Assembly (NCBI GenBank): GCA_041481445.1
Contig: JBGPBV010000087.1
Coordinates: 1-27,593, forward strand
Length of the DNA stretch: 27,593 bases
Reading direction: 5' to 3'
From: AA29 sp041481445
GTDB lineage: Bacteria > Acidobacteriota > Vicinamibacteria > Fen-336
Shown here: in pieces, positions 8,737-15,850 of the stretch
How the letters are laid out: the number at the start of each line of letters is the position of its first letter
Position numbering within the stretch: the first letter of the stretch is position 1
Notes under the pieces: generated by a model
What the model was told of the DNA's origin: nothing
The model's database searches: none
What the model saw: the letters and a program-made list of their open reading frames with translations, nothing else
Program-made: the position numbers and the translations under genes

Positions 8737-10107
8737 CTAGATCACCTCGAAGTAGCGGCGCAGCTCCCAGTCCGTGACCGCATCCTGGAACTGGCGCCAC
8801 TCCCACTCGCGCGTGCGCACGTAGTGGTCCACGATCTCCTCCCCCAGGATCTCGCGCGCGAGCGTGGACTCCGAGAGCCGGCGCGTCGCTTCCTGCAGCG
8901 TCCGCGGCAGCCGCAGCGCCTTCTCCACCATGTAGGCGCTGCCCTCCACGGGCGGGTCTTCCAGCGGCAGCTCCTGGGCGATGCCCCAGAGGCCGGCCCC
9001 GATGGAGGCGGCCAGGCCGAGATAGGGGTTGATGTCGGAGCCGGAGACGCGGACCTCGACGCGCGTGGACTTCGGCCCGCCCGGGATCACGCGGAAGGCG
9101 ACGGTGCGGTTGTCGATCCCCCAGGTCACCTTGGTCGGCGCCCAGTAGCCGTCGACCAGGCGCTTGTAGCTGTTCACGGTGGGGGCGAAGAAGGGGAGGA
9201 GGTCGGGCAGCGCGCGCAGCAGGCCGGCCAGGTAGCTCTTGAAGACGCGGCTCATCCGTTGGGGGTCGGCGGGGTCGTGGAACGCGTTGTCGCCCTTGGT
9301 CCAGAGGCTCTGGTGCATGTGCCCGCTGCAGCCGGGCAGGGCCGCGCTCCACTTGGCCATGAAGGTCGGGAGGATCTGGAAGCGCTGGCCGATCTCCTTG
9401 ACGCTCGTCTTGAACAGGACCGCGCGGTCGCCCGCCTCGAGGGCGTTCGCGGCCAGGAGGGCCGCCTCCAGCACGCCGGGCCCGGTCTCGGTGTGCAGCC
9501 CCTCCAGGGGCACGCCGAACGCGGCCAGCTCGTCCATGAGGGCGGTGAAGAACTCCCGGTGGCTGGCGATGCGCACCAGCGAGTATCCGAACATGCCAGG
9601 GGTCATGGGCGCCGGCGCGACGTAGCTCTTGGCGGCCAGCGATTGCGGGGTCTCCGCGAAGTTGAACCACTCGAACTCGAGGCCGGCCTTGACCACGAAG
9701 CCGGCCTTGTCCGCGCGGGCCACGATCTTCTTGAGCAGCGAGCGAGGGCAGATGGGCAGCGGCCCACCCTTGCCATCCTCGAAGTCGGCGAGGAAGAACG
9801 GCACCCCGCCCTCCCACGGCACCGTGCGCGCGGTCGAGAGATCGACCTTGGCCACGGCGTCCGGGTACCCGGTGTGCCATCCGGTGTAGGTCGAGTTGTC
9901 GTAGCAGACGTCGGCGGAGTCCCACCCGAACACGACGTTGCAGAAGCCGAAGCCGCCGCCCTCCGCCGCCGAGAGGAACTTGTCCTTGTGGAGGTACTTG
10001 CCGCGCAGGACGCCGTCGATGTCGGCCACGGCCACCTTGACCTTCTGCACGGGCGAGCGGCGCAGCTCCTCGAGGACGGCGGCGGGCGAGCGGCCGGGAC
10101 CGGTCAC
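8737..10107 (-). CDS. Glutamine synthetase-like gamma-glutamyl-amine ligase (PuuA/IpuC type)
   Basis: A 456-residue protein of the glutamine synthetase superfamily. An N-terminal beta-grasp region (about 15-105) is followed by the catalytic barrel. Visible ligands and binding motifs: Glu144/Glu146 in GLEFEWF, TETGPGVLEAAL (206-217), SGHMH (261-265), NSYKRL (312-317), NRTVAFR (333-339) and the metal/glutamate segment VEVRVSGSDINPYL. The adenylylation-site loop of true type I glutamine synthetases is missing, as expected for catabolic gamma-glutamyl-amine ligases such as PuuA, IpuC or GlnA4, which join glutamate to putrescine, isopropylamine or ethanolamine. The operon with an alcohol and an aldehyde dehydrogenase supports a catabolic role. 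The start is uncertain: the GTG at 10107 is the first plausible start in frame, with only a weak GGA upstream. The frame stays open further upstream, but only as an antisense-like shadow within the next gene. The amine substrate is unknown. Confidence 0.88.
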   Translation of the reverse strand: MTGPGRSPAAVLEELRRSPVQKVKVAVADIDGVLRGKYLHKDKFLSAAEGGGFGFCNVVFGWDSADVCYDNSTYTGWHTGYPDAVAKVDLSTARTVPWEGGVPFFLADFEDGKGGPLPICPRSLLKKIVARADKAGFVVKAGLEFEWFNFAETPQSLAAKSYVAPAPMTPGMFGYSLVRIASHREFFTALMDELAAFGVPLEGLHTETGPGVLEAALLAANALEAGDRAVLFKTSVKEIGQRFQILPTFMAKWSAALPGCSGHMHQSLWTKGDNAFHDPADPQRMSRVFKSYLAGLLRALPDLLPFFAPTVNSYKRLVDGYWAPTKVTWGIDNRTVAFRVIPGGPKSTRVEVRVSGSDINPYLGLAASIGAGLWGIAQELPLEDPPVEGSAYMVEKALRLPRTLQEATRRLSESTLAREILGEEIVDHYVRTREWEWRQFQDAVTDWELRRYFEVI

Positions 10108-10181
10108 CGGCGGGCGTCCGGAGCGAGCACCAGCATGGCAACAGGATAAGGCACGTGATCGCTCAGCGGACGGGGACGCCG

Positions 10182-11348
10182 CTATCGGCCTTCCACGGTG
10201 TACGTGTAGGTGATCTTGCAGCCGTAGATGCGGCAGTTGGATCCGCAGGCGGCCACGTTGGTGACGGCAAGGTGAGCGTAGTAGGTGGCCGCGGAATTGT
10301 CGATGACGGCGTTGCAGCTGCCCCCCACCGTGCGGACCACTGCGAGCGCCGCGCCCGAGCTGAACGGCCCGCATATGAAGGCGTCGGCGACGGAATCCGC
10401 GAGCCCGAGGAAAACGATGTCCGCCGCCGCGGAGTTGTCGTAGATCCAGCAGGTGAAGTCCGTCACGGTGACGCCATCGGGCAGGCTGACGCCGGCATTG
10501 AGCGAGGATTGTCCGCTGGTGCCGCCGGACAGGTACCGGTAGGTCCCGTTGGTGACGCCCGCGTACGGGTCGGTCGAGGAGATGGGAGTGAAGGCATTGG
10601 CATTGACGTTGTAGTAGCCCGTTCGCGCTGGCGAGTAGTCGACCTCGCTCGTGGTGAGCGGATCGCCGGAGCAACTGGCCTGGCTGCCCGTGCCCGTGCA
10701 GGCGGCGCCGGCGGTGGTCGCGCCCACCCTGGGGTCGCTCTCGGTCGTCAGCGGTGCCGGCTGAGCGCAGTCGATGGCCGTCCCCCCGGGGTTGGTGACG
10801 CACCAACCCCCTGCGGCCAATGTCCCCACCTTCGGGTCGCTCTCGCTGATCACGGGCGCCGGCTGCGTGCAATCGACGGCCGTCCCCGCGGCGTTGGCGA
10901 CACACCAACTGCCGCCACTCAGGGTTCCGACCTTCGGGTCGGTCTCGCTCGCCTGGGCCGCGTACAGAGCCACCGGCGTGGCCGTCAGCTCTTGTCGCGG
11001 CGAGAGCAGCGTGTAGCCGGGCAGGCCCGCCGGCTTCACCCTGATCTCCAGCCAGCGCTTGTTGCCCGCGAAGGCCGAGCCGAAATCCAGGGCGGCCGTG
11101 AAGAGGCCGGCCGTGACCGGCAGCCCCGTGACGGGTACCGTCGGTCCGACCTGGGCCCCGCCGCTCGACGCGTCGAAGAGCCGGAACTCGAAGTCGTAGC
11201 TTCCGCCGGCCGGCGCGCCGGCATTGGTCAGGCGGCCCTGGTAGGTGAAGGCCGTTCCCTGAGGCGTTTGCGACCGTGCCACGCCCGGCCCTCCGACGAC
11301 GAGAGCCGTCGCGCAGGCCAGGGCCACGACCGAATCGATCCTGGACAC
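10182..11348 (-). CDS. Secreted protein with tandem cysteine-containing repeats (unknown function)
   Basis: A 388-residue exported protein; I do not recognise a function. It opens with a signal peptide (about residues 1-26). A domain of about 100 residues starting FTYQGRL and continuing YDFEFRLFDA is common at the start of large secreted or surface proteins of environmental bacteria, some with tail-fibre-like features. Residues 134-233 hold three repeats of about 33 residues, each starting (S/T)E(S/T)DP(K/R)VG and carrying a Cys pair. The C-terminal part (about 240-388) is beta-rich with several cysteines (CWIYDN, CGPF, SCNAV, ACGSNCRIYGC), suggesting disulfide bonds outside the cell. The GTG start at 11348 is fixed by the strong ribosome site GAGGTGATC just upstream (about 11350-11358). 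It is 74 bp upstream of the ligase gene in the same direction, which may be coincidental. Probably a surface or extracellular structural protein. Confidence 0.8.
   Translation of the reverse strand: MSRIDSVVALACATALVVGGPGVARSQTPQGTAFTYQGRLTNAGAPAGGSYDFEFRLFDASSGGAQVGPTVPVTGLPVTAGLFTAALDFGSAFAGNKRWLEIRVKPAGLPGYTLLSPRQELTATPVALYAAQASETDPKVGTLSGGSWCVANAAGTAVDCTQPAPVISESDPKVGTLAAGGWCVTNPGGTAIDCAQPAPLTTESDPRVGATTAGAACTGTGSQASCSGDPLTTSEVDYSPARTGYYNVNANAFTPISSTDPYAGVTNGTYRYLSGGTSGQSSLNAGVSLPDGVTVTDFTCWIYDNSAAADIVFLGLADSVADAFICGPFSSGAALAVVRTVGGSCNAVIDNSAATYYAHLAVTNVAACGSNCRIYGCKITYTYTVEGR
10650..10949 (-). repeat. Three tandem ~100-bp coding repeats in secreted protein
   Basis: Encodes residues 134-233 of the secreted protein: three units of about 33 codons. 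Units one and two are near-identical in layout (EDP-type start, WCV, a Gly-Thr-Ala step, DC, QPAP). The third is diverged (ESDPRVG, then ACTGTGSQASC). Each unit has two cysteines. The third unit has drifted while the first two stay alike, which fits internal duplication with later divergence. Confidence 0.75.
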
Positions 11349-11496
11349 CGATCACCTCGTCTGAAGTGGGACCTGTCGAAGATATGACGTCTTTCCGGGG
11401 CCATTCCCCTCGGCGACGGTACTAGAGGCGGGGCTACCGACTACTACCCGCGCATCGGTCCGACCCTTTTCCCGGCGTGATACCCTCCGTCGGCCC

Positions 11497-12393
11497 GTGA
11501 GCACGCCCGATTCCGAGACGGAGACGCGCGACCGCCATCGCATCAAGCAGATGGAGGTCATGGTGGCGGAGGCCGTCCAGGAGACGGCCGACACCACCAC
11601 GCTCGTCCTCTTCACCGGCAACGACCGCCTCGACTACCGGGCCGGCCACTTCCTCACCATCGACCCCCACCAGTTCGACGGCCTCGAGCGCTTCATCTCC
11701 TTCCTCGAGGACCTCAAGGGCAAGCGCGAGCCGCCGCGCGCCTACTCGATGGCCTCCGCGCCCCACGAGAAGTACCTGGCGGTGACGGTGAAGGAGGAGC
11801 GCTACACCTCGGGCGTGACCCGCTATCCGCCCCTGCTCTCGCCCCTGCTCGTCAAGCGCATCCCGCGCGGGACGCGGCTGGTGGTGACGGGGTTCACCGG
11901 CCCCTACACGCTGCCCGACGACATCGAGTCGCGCACCGACCACCTGGTGCACGTCTGCGCGGGCTCCGGGAGCGTGCCCAACTTCGCGATCCTGAAGTAC
12001 GCCCTCGTCCATCACCAGCGGCTGCGGCACACCTTCGTGTACTCGAACCGGACGTGGGACGACGTCATCTTCCGGCGGGACCTGGAGGCCTTGGCGCAGA
12101 CCCACCCGGAACGCCTGCGCCTCGTCCACACGCTGACCCGCGAGACGGAGCCGCAGCGGCACGGACCGCACGTGCGCGCGGGGCGCGTCGGGCTCGACCT
12201 CCTGCAGGAAGTCATCCCCGATCCGTCCGCGGTCAGGGTCTTCGCCTGCGGGCCCGCCATCTCGGTGTGGGACCGCAAGGCGGCGCGCGAGAAGAGCGTG
12301 GCGCCGGCGCCGCGGTTCCTGGAGACGGTGCTCGATTCCCTGAAGTCGATCGGCGTGAAGAACGACCAGATCACGCGCGAGTCGTACGGCTAG
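11497..12393 (+). CDS. FAD/NAD(P)-binding oxidoreductase of the ferredoxin reductase family
   Basis: A 298-residue flavoprotein reductase. The FAD domain (about 18-140) carries RAYSMAS (81-87) and a GxxTxYPP-like stretch. The nucleotide domain carries CAGSGSVPN (154-162) and ends with VFACGPAIS near residue 250, the CGP motif that contacts nicotinamide. No C-terminal 2Fe-2S ferredoxin domain follows, so it must pass electrons to a separate partner. An insertion rich in charged residues sits at about 58-80 (FDGLERFISFLEDL). The GTG start at 11497 lacks a good ribosome site. A later ATG (residue 19, 11551) is possible and would still leave the full FAD domain. It is convergent with the sulfite reductase gene (7 bp between stops), so it is not in that operon. 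Supplying electrons to a sulfite reductase or an oxygenase is a possibility, not shown. Confidence 0.87.
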   Translation: MSTPDSETETRDRHRIKQMEVMVAEAVQETADTTTLVLFTGNDRLDYRAGHFLTIDPHQFDGLERFISFLEDLKGKREPPRAYSMASAPHEKYLAVTVKEERYTSGVTRYPPLLSPLLVKRIPRGTRLVVTGFTGPYTLPDDIESRTDHLVHVCAGSGSVPNFAILKYALVHHQRLRHTFVYSNRTWDDVIFRRDLEALAQTHPERLRLVHTLTRETEPQRHGPHVRAGRVGLDLLQEVIPDPSAVRVFACGPAISVWDRKAAREKSVAPAPRFLETVLDSLKSIGVKNDQITRESYG

Positions 12394-12400
12394 CCGCCTC

Positions 12401-14233
12401 CTACGCGCTGCACTCGCCTTCCATCGTCGTGACCTCGAACGCGCCGTCCTCACCGAGGTCGATGAAGTCGGCCGGGGTCGTCTCCTCCGCGCGCACCTGC
12501 TCGAGGTCGGCCACCGTGGCCTTCACCCGCGCGAGGTCGACGCGCCGGAAGAACGCGGTGGCCGTCTCCCCCGTCGCGCGCTCGGACCGGTAGAGGTCGA
12601 TCAGGCGCTCGATCGCGGTGTCGATGCGGCGCACCGGGACCTTGGCCGCCAGCCGCGCGAAGTGGGCGCCGGAGTCGTCCACGCCCCCGCCCACCATCAG
12701 GAAGTACTGCGGCAGCGCCTGGCCATCCACCTTGCGCACGCTGCCCTGGAAGCCGATGCCCGCGACGTGGTGCTGGCCGCAGCCGTTCGGGCAGCCGCTG
12801 ATCTTGATGACGAGGTCGGGGGCGGCGGCGGTGAGGTCCGGGCGGGTGCGCAGCCGGTCCCCGATCTGGCGGCCGAGCCCGCGCGACTGCGTGACGGCCA
12901 GCCGGCACGACTCCGCGCCCGGGCAGCTCGCCACGTCGGCCACGGTGTTGGCTCCGGCCAGGCCGAGCCCGGCGGCGGCCAGGCGGCGGTACAGCTCGGG
13001 CACGTCCTGGTTGCGCACCCAGCGCAGGAGCAGGCCCTGGCGTACCGTCGTGCGCACGGTGCCGTCGCCGTAGGCGAGGGCGAGGTCGCCCAGGATGCGG
13101 AGCTGGGCGCCGGTGAGGTCGCCGAGCGGGAGGGTGACCGTGACCAGCGAGAAGCCGGCCTGCCGCTGCGGGCGCACGTTCGTGCTGGCCCACTGCAGGT
13201 CGTAACGCACGGTGGGCGAGGAGGCCGGCCGCTCCGGCACCAGGCCGGGACCGCGCACCTCCGCCGCTCTCGCGCGCGACGCGCACTCGGCGATCGATGG
13301 CGCGGTCTGCCTCGGCCAGTCGGGAGCGGTCTCCACCGGCGGGGAGTCGGGGGGGAACGCGAAGGGCGCGCCGCCCTCCTCGCGGAAGGCGGCCAGCTCC
13401 TTCTCGAACTCCGCCCGCCAGCCGTCCCAGCCCAGCTCGCGGATGAGGAACTTCATCCGGTTGCGCTGCTTGTGCTTGAAATCGCCCAGGCGGTGGAAGA
13501 CGCGGAGCACCGCCTCCGCGACCTCGAAGATCTCGCCCGCGGGGAGGAACTCGAAGAGGAGGCCGGCCGAGGTGGCCACGGTGGAGGTGCCGCCGCCCGC
13601 GACCAGGCGGAAGCCGCGCTGGCCGTCCCGCAGGCGCGCGCGGAACCCGAGGTCGTTGATGTAGGTCAGCGCGTGGTCCTCGGAGGCGCACCCCTCGAAC
13701 GCGATCTTGAACTTGCGGGGCAAGGAGGAGCTGAGGGGATGGCGGAGCAGGTAGCGGGTCAGGGCCTCCGCGTAGGGCGTGACGTCGAAGACCTCGTCCG
13801 CGGCCACGCCCGCGTAGGGGCAGCCGGTGATGTTGCGGACGGCGCTGCCGCAGGCCTCGCGGGTGGTGAGGCCGGCCTCGGCCAGGCGGCGCATGGAGAG
13901 CTCGACGTCGTGCGGCTGGACGAAGTGGAACTGCACGTTCTGGCGCGTCGTGATGTGCCCGAACCCGCGCGACCAGGTGTCGGCGACGTCGGCGAGGGCG
14001 CCGAGCTGGGCGGCGTCGAGCACGCCCTGCGGGATCTTGACCCGGATCATCTGCACGACGTCCTGGCGCTGGCCGTAGTTCCCGCGCACCAGCCGGTAGG
14101 CGCGCCACTGGTCGGGAGTCAGCTCGCCGCGCTCGAACTTGTCGAGCGTGGCCGCGAACTCGTCGATCTCCGCCTCGTTCGCGAACGAGAGGCGCGTGCG
14201 CCCGAGGGTCTTCGGATCGTCAACGGCGGCCAT
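12401..14233 (-). CDS. sir: Sirohaem-4Fe-4S sulfite reductase (ferredoxin/NirA type)
   Basis: A 610-residue nitrite/sulfite reductase of the ferredoxin-dependent type, reducing sulfite to sulfide with six electrons. It shows the internal two-fold repeat of the family: two ferrodoxin-like halves (about 55-130 and 345-420) and two catalytic halves. The cluster and sirohaem ligands are Cys437 and Cys443 (CPGAESC) and Cys481 and Cys485 (GCPNGC); TTRQN at about 95-99 is the sirohaem-binding arginine motif. Sequence alone cannot separate nitrite from sulfite reductase. Sulfite is favoured because APS reductase, ATP sulfurylase and sirohaem synthesis genes lie directly upstream in the same direction. 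The ATG at 14233 follows AGGAG (14239-14243) at a good distance. It is separated from cysH by 136 bp containing palindromic DNA, so it may have its own control or be read through. Confidence 0.93.
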   Translation of the reverse strand: MAAVDDPKTLGRTRLSFANEAEIDEFAATLDKFERGELTPDQWRAYRLVRGNYGQRQDVVQMIRVKIPQGVLDAAQLGALADVADTWSRGFGHITTRQNVQFHFVQPHDVELSMRRLAEAGLTTREACGSAVRNITGCPYAGVAADEVFDVTPYAEALTRYLLRHPLSSSLPRKFKIAFEGCASEDHALTYINDLGFRARLRDGQRGFRLVAGGGTSTVATSAGLLFEFLPAGEIFEVAEAVLRVFHRLGDFKHKQRNRMKFLIRELGWDGWRAEFEKELAAFREEGGAPFAFPPDSPPVETAPDWPRQTAPSIAECASRARAAEVRGPGLVPERPASSPTVRYDLQWASTNVRPQRQAGFSLVTVTLPLGDLTGAQLRILGDLALAYGDGTVRTTVRQGLLLRWVRNQDVPELYRRLAAAGLGLAGANTVADVASCPGAESCRLAVTQSRGLGRQIGDRLRTRPDLTAAAPDLVIKISGCPNGCGQHHVAGIGFQGSVRKVDGQALPQYFLMVGGGVDDSGAHFARLAAKVPVRRIDTAIERLIDLYRSERATGETATAFFRRVDLARVKATVADLEQVRAEETTPADFIDLGEDGAFEVTTMEGECSA

Positions 14234-14250
14234 GATCGCTCCTGTCTTTA

Positions 14251-14347
14251 TCTCAGGGGGGGAAGGCTACGCTTCCCCACGGACGGGCTTCGGCTCCCCC
14301 CCTGAAACCCCCCAGCGCTGCGCCGCCCGCTTTGCGGGCGCCGCGCT
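14251..14347. repeat. Palindromic intergenic element between cysH and sir
   Basis: Two inverted repeats fill this spacer. The first pairs TCAGGGGGGG (14253-14262) with CCCCCCCTGA (14296-14305); an alternative inner stem GGGGAAG/CTTCCCC is also possible. The second is a CGCCCGC-TTT-GCGGGCG hairpin (14324-14340) with outer AGCGC/GCGCT arms (14314-14318 and 14343-14347). No T-run follows either hairpin on either strand, so a simple intrinsic terminator is unlikely. Its extreme G-runs and nested palindromes resemble dispersed intergenic repeats (REP-like), or an RNA processing or stability element between cysH and sir. It occurs only once in the window, so its repeat nature is unproven. Confidence 0.5.
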
Positions 14348-14369
14348 CCCTGGTCTCGCTCTCCGCACC

Positions 14370-15086
14370 TCATCGATGCAGACCGCATTCCTTCGTGTCC
14401 GGGTTCTCCCACCACCAGCGGCCGGCGCGCACGTCCTCGCCCGGCTTGATGGCGCGCGTGCAGGGCGCGCAGCCCAGGCTGGGGTAGCCCTGGTCGTGGA
14501 GCGCGTTGTAGGGGACCTTCAACGCGCGCACGTAGTCCCAGGTCCGGGCCTCCGTCCACTTCACGAGGGGGTTGACCTTCACGATCCCGCCGTGGCCGTG
14601 GTCGATCTCGACCGCGGGCAGGACCGTCCGCGTCACCGCCTGCTCGCGACGGAGCCCGGTCGTCCAGGCCTCGAGGGTGGAGAGCGCGCGGTTGAGCGGC
14701 TCCACCTTGCGGATGCCGCAGCAGGCCTTGCGCTCCTCCACGGACTGGCGGAACGAGAAGAATCCCTTCTCGTTCTGCAGCTTCTCCGTGGCCTCGCGCT
14801 GCGGGAAGTAGACCTCGATCTTCGTGCCGTAGGCCTCGCGGATGCGCTCCATGACGTCGTAGGTCTCGGCGGGCAGGCGGCCGGTGTCGAGCGTGAACAC
14901 CCGCGCGTCCTTCCGGATCTCGGACAGCATGTGGATGACGGCGACGTCCTCCACGCCGAAGCTCGAGGCGAAGGCGATCCGGGGATGGAAGCGGTCCAGC
15001 GCCCACTCGAGTATCTCCTGGGGCGTCCAGGACTCCGCCTGGCGCGCGACGTCGTCGACTTCCGACAGGGCAACCGCAAGGCTCAT
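14370..15086 (-). CDS. cysH: Adenylyl-sulfate (APS) reductase, assimilatory, iron-sulfur type
   Basis: A 238-residue CysH protein that reduces APS to sulfite and AMP using thioredoxin or a similar thiol donor. The nucleotide-binding PP-loop-like segment SSFGVEDV is at 41-48, and TLDTGRLPAET lies at 65-75. The Cys-Cys pair 122-123 (KACCGIRK) and the CxxC 206-209 (LGCAPC) bind a 4Fe-4S cluster. The catalytic cysteine is Cys234 in the C-terminal KECGLH. The four cluster cysteines mark the APS-using type rather than the PAPS-using E. coli type; consistent with this, no APS kinase gene is present nearby. The ATG at 15086 follows GGAGGATCTCG and overlaps the stop of the methyltransferase gene (ATGA), so a longer frame reaching upstream is rejected. 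Length is normal for the family. Confidence 0.96.
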   Translation of the reverse strand: MSLAVALSEVDDVARQAESWTPQEILEWALDRFHPRIAFASSFGVEDVAVIHMLSEIRKDARVFTLDTGRLPAETYDVMERIREAYGTKIEVYFPQREATEKLQNEKGFFSFRQSVEERKACCGIRKVEPLNRALSTLEAWTTGLRREQAVTRTVLPAVEIDHGHGGIVKVNPLVKWTEARTWDYVRALKVPYNALHDQGYPSLGCAPCTRAIKPGEDVRAGRWWWENPDTKECGLHR

Positions 15087-15850
15087 CGAGATCCTCCAGC
15101 AGCGGTGAGTGGACGTTCGGCGGCGGGCGCGAGGGCCTCCGCCAGGGAGACGACTTCGCCGATGACGATGGTCCCAGGGGCGTCCTCCGCCTCCGGCGGC
15201 GGGGAGGCCGTGGACAGCTCGGCCAGCGTGCCGCGCCAGGTCGAGCCTTCCGCGCGCGAGGCGGCCCACACGATCGCCGCCGGCGTGGCCGGCGCCCAGC
15301 CGCGGTCGAGCAGGCGCCGCGCCACGGCCGCGCGGCTGCCCAGGCCCATCAGCACGACGACGGTGAGGCTGTCGGGGGCGAGGGATTCGAGGGCCGGACG
15401 CCAGGCGGACTCGGCGTGGCCGGACACGACGGCGAAGCCCGCCGAGAGGCCGCGATGCGTGACCGGGATGCCGGCCAGGGCGGGCGCGGCCACCGCGGAG
15501 CTGATCCCGGGCACGACCTCGAACGGGATCCCGGCCTCGGCCAGGGCCAGGGCCTCCTCGCCGCCGCGGCCGAACACGAACGGGTCGCCGCCCTTCAGGC
15601 GGACCACGCGCGAGCCCCGTCGCGCCGCGCGGACCATGATCAGGTGGATCTGCTCCTGGCCCACGTGGGGCCGGCCCGCGCGCTTGCCGACGTAGAACCG
15701 CCGCGCCTGGCCGGCCAGGTCCAGCACGGACGGGTCGACCAGGGCGTCGTAGAGGACGAGGTCGGCCTCGGCCAGGCGGCGCGCGGCCTTGCGCGTGAGG
15801 AGGTCGGGATCGCCGGGGCCGGCCCCGACGAGGGAGACGAAGCCGCTCAT
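15083..15850 (-). CDS. cobA: Uroporphyrinogen-III C-methyltransferase (SUMT)
   Basis: A 255-residue SAM-dependent methyltransferase that converts uroporphyrinogen III to precorrin-2, the first committed step to sirohaem (and cobalamin). Family motifs: GAGPGDPDLLT near the N-terminus, VRLKGGDPFVFGRGGEEA in the middle (SAM and substrate binding), VVPGISSA, and the PVTHRG segment after it. The C-terminal GTIVIGEVV is also typical. It overlaps the upstream fused gene by an ATGA and the downstream cysH by another ATGA, so the three are coupled. Precorrin-2 then goes to the dehydrogenase/ferrochelatase domain fused to ATP sulfurylase next door, giving sirohaem for the sulfite reductase. Together, this gene and that domain split CysG's functions across two proteins. 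The symbol could equally be cysG C-terminal part or sumT. Confidence 0.95.
   Translation of the reverse strand: MSGFVSLVGAGPGDPDLLTRKAARRLAEADLVLYDALVDPSVLDLAGQARRFYVGKRAGRPHVGQEQIHLIMVRAARRGSRVVRLKGGDPFVFGRGGEEALALAEAGIPFEVVPGISSAVAAPALAGIPVTHRGLSAGFAVVSGHAESAWRPALESLAPDSLTVVVLMGLGSRAAVARRLLDRGWAPATPAAIVWAASRAEGSTWRGTLAELSTASPPPEAEDAPGTIVIGEVVSLAEALAPAAERPLTAAGGSR

Noticed and set aside
8737..11355. An 872-residue version of the glutamine-synthetase-like protein
   Set aside because: The upstream in-frame part is a shadow of the secreted-protein gene, with no GS homology; the start is placed at 10107.
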